Below, in pieces: positions 23,089 to 32,170 of a stretch of DNA of 64,000 nucleotides. A model generated the notes under the pieces. The model made no database searches. It saw only the letters and a list, made by a program, of their open reading frames with translations, and was not told the DNA's origin. The translations under genes were made by a program, and so were the position numbers. The stretch is from positions 1 to 64,000 of the forward strand of contig JADJVL010000007.1 in assembly GCA_016710635.1 (NCBI GenBank), written 5' to 3'. This DNA is from Holophagaceae bacterium. GTDB taxonomy: Bacteria > Acidobacteriota > Holophagae > Holophagales > Holophagaceae. Position 1 is the stretch's first letter, and the number at the start of each line of letters is the position of its first letter.

Positions 23089-23889
23089 ATGGCTTCCACG
23101 GTCCTTTCCGAACGTTCCTTCCGCATCCGCGTCGCCCTGCTCGTCGGCCTGGCCCTGGGCATCGGGGTGGGGGTGCTCTTCGTCCCGCCCATCGCCCAGG
23201 ATCCCGCCTACCACGCCTTCGCCGATGGGCGGACGCTGCTCGGGCTCCCGAACTTCTGGAATGTGCTCTCCAACGCGCCCTTCCTGCCTTTCGGGGTCTG
23301 GGGCCTGATCGTCCTCCGCAAGGCCCGCTTCCACGATCCCCGGGAGGCCTGGGCCTATCGGGTGGCCTTCGCGGGAACGGTGCTGGTGGGCTTCGGCTCC
23401 AGCTACTACCACTGGCATCCCGACAACCACACGCTGTTCTGGGACCGGCTGCCCATGACCCTGGTCTTCATGGCCCTGTTGAGCGCCGCCATCGCCGAGC
23501 GCATCCGCGCCCGCATCGGCGCCACCCTGCTCCTGCCCTTCCTGGTGCTCGGCGTGCTGGCCATCGATGTCTGGCGCCGGGGCGAGCTCACCGGCGTGGG
23601 CGACCTGCGCTTCTACGTGCTGGTGCAGTTCTATCCGATGCTCATGATCCCGCTCCTCATGGCCCTCTTCCCCGCCCGCTACACCCGCACCCGGGACATC
23701 GGCTGGATGGTCGTCTGGTACCTCGTCGCCAAGGTCCTGGAGCTGGAGGACCCAGCGGTCTTCCGCTTCCTCGGCGGGACGATGAGCGGCCACGCCCTCA
23801 AGCACCTGGCGGCGAGCCTCAGCATCGCGGCCCTGGTGCTCATGATCTCGAAGCGGGAACCGATCCCCCTCGAGCCCGAAGTCTCCTAG
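23089..23889 (+). CDS. Alkaline ceramidase-like integral membrane hydrolase
   Basis: 266 residues with about seven membrane helices. The pattern FWNVLSNAPFLPFGVWGL (the family's N-terminal NxxSN), then GFGSSYYHWHPDNHTLFWDRLPM, and a late HALKH fits the CREST/alkaline ceramidase family. In that family an Asp and three His bind catalytic zinc (candidates: H in YYHW, D in WDRLPM, HxxxH at the end). Known members hydrolyse N-acyl sphingoid bases; in bacteria the substrate is mostly unknown. Its stop overlaps the stop of the convergent M16 protease. Intact reading frame. Confidence 0.75.
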   Translation: MASTVLSERSFRIRVALLVGLALGIGVGVLFVPPIAQDPAYHAFADGRTLLGLPNFWNVLSNAPFLPFGVWGLIVLRKARFHDPREAWAYRVAFAGTVLVGFGSSYYHWHPDNHTLFWDRLPMTLVFMALLSAAIAERIRARIGATLLLPFLVLGVLAIDVWRRGELTGVGDLRFYVLVQFYPMLMIPLLMALFPARYTRTRDIGWMVVWYLVAKVLELEDPAVFRFLGGTMSGHALKHLAASLSIAALVLMISKREPIPLEPEVS

Positions 23890-25152
23890 GCCGCCACGTC
23901 CTTCGCGCGGATCTCGCTGCCCTTCCGCGTGCCCAGGGCCGTGAGGCCGAGGGTCGCGGGGTCGAGCAGTTCCCTGGCGACGCGGTGGACCTGGTCGAGG
24001 CCGACGGCATCGATCTCGGCGATCTGGGCGTCGAGGGTGGTGACGCCGCCGAGGTGGATGGCCTGGTGGGCGAGGCTGAACATGCGGCTGTTGCTGCTCT
24101 CCTGGCTGAAGGCCAGGGAGGTGCGGGCCTGGAGCTTGGCGCGCTCCAGTTCGGCCTCGCTGACGCCCTTTCGCGAGCAGTTCGCCGCATTCGTGAATGA
24201 CGCGCTGCACCAGTTCCCGGGCGTGGCCCGGGGCGCAACTGGCGGCGATCTGCAGCGCCCCGGTGTCCGTGTAGTGGGTCAGGTAGCTGCCCACGGAATA
24301 GCAGAGGCCGCGGCGCTCCCGCAGCTCCATGAAGAGCCTTGAGCTCATGCCGCCGCCGAGGATGTGGGACAGCAGGTTGGAGGCCACGCGGTCCTGGTGG
24401 CGGTGCGGCGGGCCCGGAAAGCCCATCACCAGGCTGGTCTGCTGCAATTCCTTGCGCGCCACGTTGAGGAGGAAGGGCCGGGGGCGGCCCATCTCAGGCA
24501 CGGGCTCGCCGGCGCCGACCGGCAGGCGCGACAGGACCGGCTCCAGAAGCTGGAGGAAGGACTCGGGCTCGATGGCGCCGGCGGCGGAGATCAGGAGGTT
24601 GGGGGCGCGGTAGGTGCGCTCGAAGAAGGCGCGGGCCTCCGCGGGTCCGTAGCTCCCAACCTGCTCCCGGCTGCCCAGGATGGGATGGGCCAGGGGCGCG
24701 CCCTTCCAGAAGTGGCCGTAGAACAGCTCGCTCACCCAATCGTCGGGCTGGTCCTCGGACTGGGCGATCTCCTCCAGGATCACGCCCCGCTCCCGGACCA
24801 GCTCCTCGCCATCGAAGCGCGGGGAGCTCACCAGGTCGCCGAGGATCTGGACCAGGTCCGGCAGCTGCTCCCGCAGCACCTTGCCGTAGAAGCAGGCGCT
24901 CTCCTTGCCCGTGAAGGCGTCCACGCTGCCGCCCAGGCGGTCCGTGGCCTCGGCCATGAGGTCCGGGGTGGGGAAGTGCTCCGTGCCCTTGAAGACCGTG
25001 TGCTCGATGAAGTGGGCCAGGCCCTCCTCGTGGACGCGTTCGTGGCAGCTGCCCCGCTTGACCCAGAAGCCCACGGCGCAGGAGCGCAGGTGGGGCATGG
25101 GTTCGATGAGAATCTCGGCGCCCTGGGGCGTGGTGTGACGGAAGAAGGGCAT
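23886..25152 (-). CDS. M16 (pitrilysin/insulinase) zinc protease (one frame break)
   Basis: About 421 residues. The inverted zinc motif HFIEH (in GLAHFIEHTVFKGTEH) with the downstream Glu helix (GKESACFYGKVLREQLPDLVQIL) marks an active M16B peptidase. The C-terminal half contains LGGGMSSRLFMELRERRGLCYSVGSY, the conserved substrate-binding Arg-Tyr region. A frame change near 24185 joins this to SLAHQAIHLGGVTTLDAQIAEIDA and the end at 23886. No signal peptide is visible, so a cytoplasmic or mitochondrial-processing-peptidase-like role is probable. Start at 25152; it is divergent from a lipoprotein gene only 21 bases away. Confidence 0.8.
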
Positions 25153-25173
25153 CCCTTCAGAGTACGATCCCCC

Positions 25174-25815
25174 ATGCGATTCGCCCAAACGCTACTTCCA
25201 GCCTCAGCCCTGCTGCTGCTGGCGGCCTGTCGTCCGCTCCAGGTGGCCTGGAGCCCCCGGGGCCCGCTCCTGCTTGAAGTCCAGGTGGCGAACCTGCCCC
25301 CGGATTTCCGCGCGGAACTCGAGGGGAGCCTGAGGGAGGCCTTCGAACCGGGAGCGGCGCCGGCCGGGGCGGCGGACGGGGCCCCGGCCAACCGGCTCAT
25401 CGTGCGCGTCACGGAGCTCCAGCCCGATCCCCGCTCCAGCTTCTGGAAGAACTGGGGGCTGTCGGCGGCCGGGGGGACCCTGCAGGGCGGCACGACGGGA
25501 ACGGCGCTGGGGGCCGCCTTGGGGCTGGCCTTCGGCGTCATCGCGGGACCCTTCGTGTACGCCCAGCACGCCGCGGTCGAACACCGGGTGGGCTACCGTC
25601 CCTTCGTCGTGCAGGGCCACGTTGACGCCGGGGTGGTCCTGAACCCGGGCGACGCACCCCCCAGGGTCCTGAATCTCATCACCCTGGATATCCGTGACCA
25701 CCTGCCCGCCCTTCGAGCGGAGGAGGCGCAGGATCCGGCGCGGATCCGCCAGGTCACCGCCCAGGCCCTGGCGAAGGCCATCCGCGAGGCGCTGAGGCAG
25801 CGGGGCGTGATCTAG
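25174..25815 (+). CDS. Lipoprotein of unknown function
   Basis: 213 residues with a lipoprotein signal (MRFAQTLLPASALLLLAAC; lipobox LAAC). The mature protein has an N-terminal alpha/beta region (LIVRVTELQPDP), a glycine-rich hydrophobic stretch that could insert in a membrane (GGTTGTALGAALGLAFGVIAGPFVYA), and a C-terminal helix. This layout recalls YajG/LptE-scale lipoproteins and glycine-zipper proteins, but no family is certain. Its start lies 21 bases from the divergent M16 protease start, so they share one promoter region. Confidence 0.65.
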   Translation: MRFAQTLLPASALLLLAACRPLQVAWSPRGPLLLEVQVANLPPDFRAELEGSLREAFEPGAAPAGAADGAPANRLIVRVTELQPDPRSSFWKNWGLSAAGGTLQGGTTGTALGAALGLAFGVIAGPFVYAQHAAVEHRVGYRPFVVQGHVDAGVVLNPGDAPPRVLNLITLDIRDHLPALRAEEAQDPARIRQVTAQALAKAIREALRQRGVI

Positions 25816-25817
25816 CC

Positions 25818-26609
25818 TCAGCCTTCCGAATCCGCCCCCGCCAGCCCGATGGGCGTCGCCTGGAGGCGCCAGCCCGCCAGGGCCCAGAAGACGCAGCCGG
25901 CGAGGAAGAGGACGAGGGCCGCGACGAGGGTCGGCGTGACCACCTGGGTCTGGGCCAGCATGTGGGAAGCGTTCACCACGCTGCTCTTGGTGCCGGAGAT
26001 GTTCTCCACGTAGTGGGCGAAGGTGAGGCGCTGCAGGTTGCCCGGCAGGATCCAGATGGCCCGGTCCCACACGAAGAGGTAGAGGGCGCCCCACAGGGAG
26101 CCGCGCTTGAAGACCAGGCCCAGCAGGGTCATGAAGGCCAGCTCGGCCCAGTAGGCGCTGGCGAGGGAGCCCACCATCCGGGGCAGGGCCTCGAAGCTGC
26201 CGCCAATGGCGACGAGGCCCAGGCAGGCGAAGGCCAGCCAGAGGACGCCCCAGCCGTACCAGAGCAGCCCTTTGCCGAAGGGCAGGGCCCAGACGGTGGC
26301 GGGCCGCGCCAGCATGAGCGGGATGGTGCGCTGCTCGATGTCCTCCCGGATCCCCGCGGGGGCGGCGACAAGAGCCATGATGGGGAGGAAGTACTGGGCC
26401 AGGGCCTTGTGGAAGACTTCCACGGCGAGGCCCGGCGGAACCCGCTCCCCCTGGGCCTTCATGACGATGGCCACCAGCATGATGATGCCGACGGGAACCA
26501 GGGGCAGCCCCGCCAGGACCCAGCCGCGGGCCTGCAGGACCCGGGGCAGGTAGCCCTTGAACACGGCTTTGGCGGTCTGGAGGGGCGTGGGAATCACCGC
26601 GGCGCTCAT
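25818..26609 (-). CDS. ABC-2 type transporter permease (second)
   Basis: 263 residues with about six membrane helices and the ABC-2 export feature IREDIEQRTIPLMLARPATVWALPFGKGL, a cytoplasmic segment typical of NosY/GldF-type permeases. It is last in a four-gene operon (ATPase, permease, ATPase, permease), and its ATG overlaps the preceding ATPase stop (ATGA). It probably pairs with that ATPase. Substrate is not inferable; similar clusters serve lipid, peptide or copper-related export, or gliding and envelope functions. Confidence 0.8.
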   Translation of the reverse strand: MSAAVIPTPLQTAKAVFKGYLPRVLQARGWVLAGLPLVPVGIIMLVAIVMKAQGERVPPGLAVEVFHKALAQYFLPIMALVAAPAGIREDIEQRTIPLMLARPATVWALPFGKGLLWYGWGVLWLAFACLGLVAIGGSFEALPRMVGSLASAYWAELAFMTLLGLVFKRGSLWGALYLFVWDRAIWILPGNLQRLTFAHYVENISGTKSSVVNASHMLAQTQVVTPTLVAALVLFLAGCVFWALAGWRLQATPIGLAGADSEG

Positions 26610-27529
26610 GCGTGGTCCTTCGTGAGGTACTGGAACACCGCGTCCAGGTTCAGGTCGAGGGGATCGAGGGCGGTGAGGGGCAGCTTTCCGGCCACGACGG
26701 CCTCCTGCATGCGGGGCAGGAAGGTGCGCGGGTTGCGCACGGCGAGGATGGCGGAGCCCTCCTCCAGCCGCAGGCCCACCAGCTCCCCTTGGTCCACGGC
26801 CCAGCGGGCCACGGCGCGGGCGTCCTCCGCGGACAGGCGCAGCTCCACGGGGTGGCGGTCGAGCAGCTCCCGGATCTCCGCGACATTACCTTCCGCCAGC
26901 AGCCGGCCGCGGAAGAGCAGCAGGATGCGGTCGGTGAGCTGGGCGATCTCGCCGAGGATGTGGCTGCTCACGATGATCTTCACGCCGCCATCGGCGAGCT
27001 TGCGGAGCATCTCCATGAGGAGGATGCGGGCCTCCGGGTCGAGGCCGTTGAAGGGCTCGTCGAGAATGAGCAGCTCGGGATCGTGCAGCAGGGCCTGGGC
27101 CAGGCGGATGCGCTGGCGCATGCCCTTGGACATCTGGTTGAAGCGCAGGTGGGCGCGGGTCTCCATGCCCACGATGCCCAGGGCTTTCTCGATGGCGGCT
27201 TCCAGGGCGGGGCCTTCGAGACCCGACAGCTCACCCATCATCCGCAGCCAGCCCCGGCCCTTGAGGCCCGAGGGGAAGCGGTCGCCCTCGGGAACGAGGC
27301 CGATACGCGCGAGGATGGCCGGGTTGCGGTAGGGCTCTTCGCCCAGCACCCGCACGTCGCCGCTGGAACAGGGCAGGAGGCCCGACAGCAATTGGATGAG
27401 GCTGGACTTGCCCGCGCCGTTGGGGCCGAGGAGCCCCGTGATGCCACCGCCGGCGGGCAGTTCGAAGGTGGTGGGGGAAAGGCCCAGGATCTGGCCATAA
27501 CGAAGGGACGCGCGGTTGAGGGAGATCAC
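26606..27529 (-). CDS. ABC transporter ATPase (second)
   Basis: 307 residues. Walker A GPNGAGKS, signature SKGMRQRIRLAQALL (a degenerate LSGGQ of the ABC-2 group) and Walker B LLILDEPFNGLDPE, with the switch His in IVSSHI. The C-terminal 80 residues are the small accessory domain found in CcmA/NatA-type ATPases. The GTG start at 27529 overlaps the stop of the upstream permease (GTGA), and its own stop overlaps the next permease start. Intact. Drives the adjacent ABC-2 permease. Confidence 0.87.
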   Translation of the reverse strand: MISLNRASLRYGQILGLSPTTFELPAGGGITGLLGPNGAGKSSLIQLLSGLLPCSSGDVRVLGEEPYRNPAILARIGLVPEGDRFPSGLKGRGWLRMMGELSGLEGPALEAAIEKALGIVGMETRAHLRFNQMSKGMRQRIRLAQALLHDPELLILDEPFNGLDPEARILLMEMLRKLADGGVKIIVSSHILGEIAQLTDRILLLFRGRLLAEGNVAEIRELLDRHPVELRLSAEDARAVARWAVDQGELVGLRLEEGSAILAVRNPRTFLPRMQEAVVAGKLPLTALDPLDLNLDAVFQYLTKDHA

Positions 27530-28389
27530 AGGACCGCCTCGCTCGGCTTCGTCCGCTGGGCCGCGACGAAGATCCACAACGACACATGGGCCACCGTGCC
27601 GATGACCGTGGGGACCCAGTCGAGGAAGGGATCCTTCATGCCGCAGAGCAGCTGGGGCCACGCGGTGGCCAAGGCCACGGGGCTGATGGCGAGGAAGGCC
27701 TTGGCCTTCAGGAGGCCCGCCAGGATGCCGCCCAGGGCGAAAGTGCCCAGCACGATCCCGAGCACCCAGCCGAAACCGGCCCGGGGCGAGCCCGCCATGG
27801 CGCTGGCGCCGAGGGTGACGGAGCCCGCGAGGATCGCGATCATCAGGGCGGCGGGGATGAGGTGCAGGGGCAGGGTGGTCCAGATGGGCCCGTTCTTGCC
27901 CGCCACCATCAGGCTCATGGCCCAGGGGATGAGCACGAAGGGCAGCTGGATGGCGAAGGGCAGCAGGGCCGCCAGGCCGCCCTTGGCCAGGAGGTAGTCC
28001 TGGGGGCGCACGGGGTGCGCGTAGATCAGGGGCCGGATGCGGTGCAGGGTGTCCCGGGCCACGAGGCCGCCGCCGATGAGGGCCACCTGGAACCACATGG
28101 GGATGAGCACCGCCTGGCCGAGGTGGTCCGCCTGGTACTCGGGGCCCTGGGTCAGGATCTGGGAGGCGAAGTCCTTCATCCCGGAAAAGGCCACGCTCGT
28201 GTTCGAGAGGTAGCGGAGGTAGAGGCTGCCGAGCTGGATCAGGAGGATGAGGAGGAAGAGGAAGCCGAAGAAGATCCCCAGCTTGGCCTTCATCACCCGC
28301 CCGAAATCGAAGCGCATGAGCACGGCGATGGGGTGGCTGCCGCGGTCGAGGTTCTCCCGGGGCGGAAGGGTGGGCGCGTAGATGGGCAT
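27526..28389 (-). CDS. ABC-2 type transporter permease (first)
   Basis: 287 residues with six or more membrane helices (LGIFFGFLFLLILLIQLGSLY; ALIGGGLVARDTL; AALLPFAIQLPFVLIPWAMSLM). The start at 28389 is set by the ATGA overlap with the preceding ATPase stop; a longer frame exists but overlaps that gene. The segment RDTLHRIRPLIYAHPVRPQDYLLAKGGL is the ABC-2 cytoplasmic arm. It pairs with the first ATPase. The two permeases of the operon differ in sequence, so the product may be one four-protein exporter or two exporters. Confidence 0.8.
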   Translation of the reverse strand: MPIYAPTLPPRENLDRGSHPIAVLMRFDFGRVMKAKLGIFFGFLFLLILLIQLGSLYLRYLSNTSVAFSGMKDFASQILTQGPEYQADHLGQAVLIPMWFQVALIGGGLVARDTLHRIRPLIYAHPVRPQDYLLAKGGLAALLPFAIQLPFVLIPWAMSLMVAGKNGPIWTTLPLHLIPAALMIAILAGSVTLGASAMAGSPRAGFGWVLGIVLGTFALGGILAGLLKAKAFLAISPVALATAWPQLLCGMKDPFLDWVPTVIGTVAHVSLWIFVAAQRTKPSEAVL

Positions 28390-29327
28390 CAGGCCCTCCC
28401 TTCGGCGGACTTGGGGATGGGGCTGCCATGGAGGGCGCGGATCAGGACTTCGTCGAGGCGGTCGTGGCGGGGCGTGAGCTGCACGAGGGTGGCGCCGGCG
28501 TCCTGGGCCCACTTGAAGGCCAGGATGGGGTCCGCGACCGGCAGTTCGATGTCCATGAGGCCGTTGCGGGAATGCAGCACTTCGCCCAGCTCCGGCAGCT
28601 TCGCCTCCTGCTCGGGGGTGAGGGGATCCAGGAAGCGCAGCTCAAAGCGCCGTGCCAGCATCTTGCGAAGCCCCGCCATGGAGCCCGCCGCCTTGATCTC
28701 GCCCTTGTCCAGGATGATGAGCTGGTCCGCCACGCGCTCGACATCCTCCAGCAGGTGGGACGCGAGGATCACCGAGGTGCCCAGTTCCGCGCGCACCTTC
28801 AGGACCAGGTCCAGCATGCGCTTGCGGCCTTCGGGATCGAGGCCGTTGGTGGGCTCGTCGAGGAAGATCAGTTCGGGGGAATGCACCAGGGCCTGGGCCA
28901 GCTTCACCCGCTGCCGCATGCCCGTGCTGTAGCCGCTGACGTTGCGGTAGCGGGATTCGTCGAGGCCCACGAAGTGGAGCACCTCGTGGGCGCGGTCCCG
29001 GGAGGCTTCCGCCCGCAGGCCCGACAGCTCGCCCCAGAAGGCCACCTGCTCGAAGGCCGAGCAGTCCTCGATGAGGGCGTCGTATTCGGGCATGTAGCCG
29101 ATGCGGGCGCGCAGGCCCGCGGCTTCCGGAGCCCGCAGGTCCACGCCAAGGACCTGGCCGGCCCCCGCGCTGGGACGCAACAGGCCCAGCAGGGCCTTCA
29201 GCAGGGTGGACTTGCCCGCGCCGTTGGGGCCCAGCAGCCCCACCACTCCGTCCTCCACGTCCAGGGTCAGCCCCTTCAGGGCGACGGTGGGTCCGTAACG
29301 GACCTCGAGATGCTCGAATGAAATCAC
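28389..29327 (-). CDS. ABC transporter ATPase (first)
   Basis: 312 residues. Walker A GPNGAGKSTLLKALLGLL, signature YSTGMRQRVKLAQALV, Walker B LIFLDEPTNGLDPEG, switch ASHLLED. It belongs to the CcmA/NatA-like ABC-2 ATPases with a C-terminal regulatory domain. First gene of the four-gene export operon; all four genes are joined by ATGA/GTGA overlaps, which implies tight stoichiometry. Upstream lies a 183-bp gap shared with a divergent membrane protein. Confidence 0.87.
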   Translation of the reverse strand: MISFEHLEVRYGPTVALKGLTLDVEDGVVGLLGPNGAGKSTLLKALLGLLRPSAGAGQVLGVDLRAPEAAGLRARIGYMPEYDALIEDCSAFEQVAFWGELSGLRAEASRDRAHEVLHFVGLDESRYRNVSGYSTGMRQRVKLAQALVHSPELIFLDEPTNGLDPEGRKRMLDLVLKVRAELGTSVILASHLLEDVERVADQLIILDKGEIKAAGSMAGLRKMLARRFELRFLDPLTPEQEAKLPELGEVLHSRNGLMDIELPVADPILAFKWAQDAGATLVQLTPRHDRLDEVLIRALHGSPIPKSAEGRA

Positions 29328-29510
29328 GGTGTGCTCCGAAGGGGCTTACGGGGGCGGATGCGTCCAGGTTTAACGCGGGGCGGCCGGGGACGCCAGCCCG
29401 GAGCCTGGAATTCCGGCGGTTGGCGCCCTGCCGCCGGTGAATGCCCGGCCGCCGGTTCCGCCTTCCCCTCCGGAATCTAGGCTAGGCTTTGGTCCAACCT
29501 TCCGCCCCCC

Positions 29511-30713
29511 ATGAACATCCCCCTCTGGCTTCCCCTGGATGCGCTGCAGGCTGGAGCCCTCTTCGCCTTGGCCCTGGGCTACCTCGCGGACGCGGCGGCC
29601 CGGAAGGACCGGCTCATGGGCTGGCTGGGGCTCACCTGCGTGATCATCGGCCTGCGCCACGGCGTGATGATCATGGCGGCGGAAGAGGTCCTGAGCCCGG
29701 AGCTGGCGGACCGCCTGCAAAGCCTCATGGCCTCCAGCGGCTTCCTCTGCCTCTTCGCGGCCCTCCGCGTGCTTTTCCGCAGCCATGTCACGGGAACGGT
29801 CCTCGCCGTGATGACGGCGGGCATGCTCCCCAACGTCTTCCGGAACTTCTTCCTGTCCCGCAGTCACGGGCTGGATCCTTTTCTCCACAACATTTCCAAT
29901 GTCTTCTATGTGCTCGGCGCCCTCTGGATCTGCCTGGCGACCTGGCGCGCCCGCCGGGAAGGCCATCCCATGGCCCGGCGCCTGCTCTGGGGCATCGTGG
30001 GCCTGTGCGTGCCGGTGATCCTGGAGGCCATGGTGCTCATCGTCTCCGGGGCCAAGCTGCGGCTTTCGGGCTTCGCCTTGATGGTGCTGGCCATCGCCAT
30101 CGGCGGCTCCTGGCTCCATTTCACGATGGAAGGCCAGCAGGAGCGCCTTGACCGCTGCCGGGAGGAGGCCAAGGCCTGGCGCAGCCTCGTTCCCGGGCCC
30201 ACCTGGCACTCGGCGGAACCCTCGCTCCTCATGGAGAGCCTTTTCGGCAAGGATTGGCCCGGCCGGCTGGACGACCGCATGGAGAGCCAGGACGGCGCCA
30301 CCTTCGAGCTGCACCGCCTGGGCCTCAGCGCCGGCGAGTCCCTGGGCTGGATCGAAACACGGGTGGACACGATGCCCGGAACCGCCCAGTTCATGACGGG
30401 CTGGACCGTGGCCCTGGGCATGGACGAGGGCCCGGCCTTCGACCAGGCCAAGGCCTGGCTCGAAGCCTGGGGGGCCGAGATCAGCGCCTGGGGCACGGTG
30501 CCGCCCCGGGAAGGTCCTTTTCCCAGCTTCCTGGTCTGGGCCAGGGAGCCCAGCATCCTGGCGGTGTGGCGGGAGGACGCCCTGGAGCGCCGCCGTCCGC
30601 GCTGGATCCAGGTGGGCGGACCCAATACGGAAGGCCCCCACGCGCGGCTCGAGAAGCCCCTCGACGAAATCGCCCTGCGCCTCTCCCTGCAGCGCCTCCT
30701 CAGCGTGAAGTGA
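29511..30713 (+). CDS. Unknown protein with seven-helix membrane N-terminus
   Basis: 400 residues. The first about 210 residues are hydrophobic, with six to seven predicted helices (ALFALALGYLADAA; WLGLTCVIIGLRHGVMIM; LGALWICLATW; LLWGIVGLCVPVILEAMVLIV; ALMVLAIAIGGSWLHF). This resembles the 7TM sensor modules that precede histidine kinases and cyclases. The C-terminal 190 residues are soluble, tryptophan-rich and match no kinase, GGDEF or HAMP pattern known to me. It is divergent from the ABC operon. A membrane sensor with a novel output domain is one reading; it is inference. Confidence 0.6.
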   Translation: MNIPLWLPLDALQAGALFALALGYLADAAARKDRLMGWLGLTCVIIGLRHGVMIMAAEEVLSPELADRLQSLMASSGFLCLFAALRVLFRSHVTGTVLAVMTAGMLPNVFRNFFLSRSHGLDPFLHNISNVFYVLGALWICLATWRARREGHPMARRLLWGIVGLCVPVILEAMVLIVSGAKLRLSGFALMVLAIAIGGSWLHFTMEGQQERLDRCREEAKAWRSLVPGPTWHSAEPSLLMESLFGKDWPGRLDDRMESQDGATFELHRLGLSAGESLGWIETRVDTMPGTAQFMTGWTVALGMDEGPAFDQAKAWLEAWGAEISAWGTVPPREGPFPSFLVWAREPSILAVWREDALERRRPRWIQVGGPNTEGPHARLEKPLDEIALRLSLQRLLSVK

Positions 30714-30730
30714 GGGCCGGAGCCAGGTCC

Positions 30731-31489
30731 TCAGTCCGCCATCAGGGCGCCCACGGCGGCCATGGCGGCGGCCCGGAGCGCCTCGGGCTCCGTGCCTGCG
30801 GGGACCGGCATGGGCGTGCCAATGCGGATGACGTAGTCCACCCCGGCCACCCGCCAATCGCCCTTGGGGAGCGCCGCCGCGCCGCCCTGGATGGCGAAGG
30901 GCACGAGGGGGACTTGGGCTTCCGCGGCGAGGTTGAAGACGCCCCTCTTGAAGGGCAGCAGGCGGCCGTCCAGGGAACGGGTGCCTTCCGGGAAGGTGAT
31001 GATGCTCTGGCCGCCGTGGATGCGTTTCGCGGCGGCGTGCAGGCTGGCGAGGGCCTTCGACCGGTGGCTGCGGTCGATGAAGATGAAGCCCGCGATCCAG
31101 ATCACCCAGCCCAGGAAAGGCACCCTGGCCAGCTCCCGCTTGGCGACGAAGACCGCGTGGCAGGGCAGGGTGGAGATGAGGAGGGGCGGATCGAAGAGAG
31201 AGGCGTGGTTGCCGATGAAGATGACCGGCTGGCACCCCGTGCGGATCGCCTCCGGCAGCGTCTCCCAGCCCAGGAGGCGGCGACGGATGCCGAAGGTCCA
31301 GGCGGTGAAGCGGATGTAGCGGGGGGCCATGATCCAGAAGGCCCTTGCGCCGCCACAGAAAGGGGCCATGAGGAAGACGCAGGTGACCGAAAAGGCCAGC
31401 ATGGGCGCGCCCAGCGCCCAGCCCAGGAGGGGGCGCAGGAAGGGCCGGCGTGGAAGCCCGGCGCTGGGCAGCCCGGCGGTTCCGCTCAA
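30731..31489 (-). CDS. 1-acyl-glycerol-3-phosphate acyltransferase (PlsC family)
   Basis: Transfers acyl groups to lysophospholipid in the inner membrane. About 252 residues. It has the acyltransferase motif I NHASLFD, motif II region FIDRSHRSKA, and motif III FPEGTRS followed by FKRGVFNLA. An N-terminal hydrophobic segment anchors it. Start choice: TTG at 31489 overlaps the stop of the upstream cyclophilin gene (TTGA), consistent with the many such overlaps here; an ATG at about 31402 would cut the first membrane segment. A second, longer acyltransferase lies at 54281. Confidence 0.85.
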   Translation of the reverse strand: MSGTAGLPSAGLPRRPFLRPLLGWALGAPMLAFSVTCVFLMAPFCGGARAFWIMAPRYIRFTAWTFGIRRRLLGWETLPEAIRTGCQPVIFIGNHASLFDPPLLISTLPCHAVFVAKRELARVPFLGWVIWIAGFIFIDRSHRSKALASLHAAAKRIHGGQSIITFPEGTRSLDGRLLPFKRGVFNLAAEAQVPLVPFAIQGGAAALPKGDWRVAGVDYVIRIGTPMPVPAGTEPEALRAAAMAAVGALMAD

Positions 31490-32121
31490 GGGTTCAGCAG
31501 CTCGGCCGACTTGATCCTCACGGCGTATTCGGGGACGTTGGGCTGCCCCCTCTTCCACCCGGTGCGGACCTTCTCGATGGCCTCCACCGTCTCCATGCCG
31601 GACACCACGCGGCCGAAGGCGCAGTAGCCGTAGCCTTCGTCCGTGGGGGCCTGGTGGTCGAGGGAGGCGTTGTCCACGGTGTTGATGTAGAACTGGGCGG
31701 TGGCGCTGTGGGGCTCGGAAACGCGGGCCATGGCGAGGGTTCCCTTGTCATTCTTCAGGCCGGCCCTGGCGGTGAGGTCCGCCTCGTTACGGACGGGCGG
31801 CAGGGTGGGCTTCTCCACCATGGCCTCCGTCAGGCCGCCGCCCTGGATCATAAAGCCTGCGACCACGCGGTGGAAGATCGTTCCGGCGTAGTGGCCGGCC
31901 TTCACGTAGGCCAGGAAGTTGGCCACGGTCTTCGGCGCCAACCCGGGCTCCAGTTCCACGACGAAGGTGCCGTAGCTGGTCACGAACTTGACCCGGGGCT
32001 TGGGCTCGGCGGGCCTGGCGGAAGCGGCCTTCGGCCCGGCTTCGGAAGCGGGCCCGGCCCCCTGGGGGAAGGCCGCGGTGGCGGCGAGCAGGATCGAGGC
32101 GAGCAGGGCGCGGCGGCGCAT
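31486..32121 (-). CDS. Periplasmic cyclophilin-type peptidyl-prolyl isomerase
   Basis: 211 residues: a signal peptide (MRRRALLASILLAATAAFPQG), an alanine/proline linker and a cyclophilin domain from about residue 43. The catalytic region FHRVVAGFMIQGGG carries the active Arg and Phe-x-x-x-Gln, followed by GTLAMAR and AFGRVVSGMETVE. The sequence ends SAELLNP. The stop overlaps the putative TTG of the PlsC gene. It assists folding of exported proteins. Equivalent to PpiA-like enzymes, though the symbol is not assigned. Confidence 0.88.
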   Translation of the reverse strand: MRRRALLASILLAATAAFPQGAGPASEAGPKAASARPAEPKPRVKFVTSYGTFVVELEPGLAPKTVANFLAYVKAGHYAGTIFHRVVAGFMIQGGGLTEAMVEKPTLPPVRNEADLTARAGLKNDKGTLAMARVSEPHSATAQFYINTVDNASLDHQAPTDEGYGYCAFGRVVSGMETVEAIEKVRTGWKRGQPNVPEYAVRIKSAELLNP

Positions 32122-32170
32122 GGGGACTCCGGTGCTTTGAAGACCATTGTGCCTGCATCACACTGGTCCG

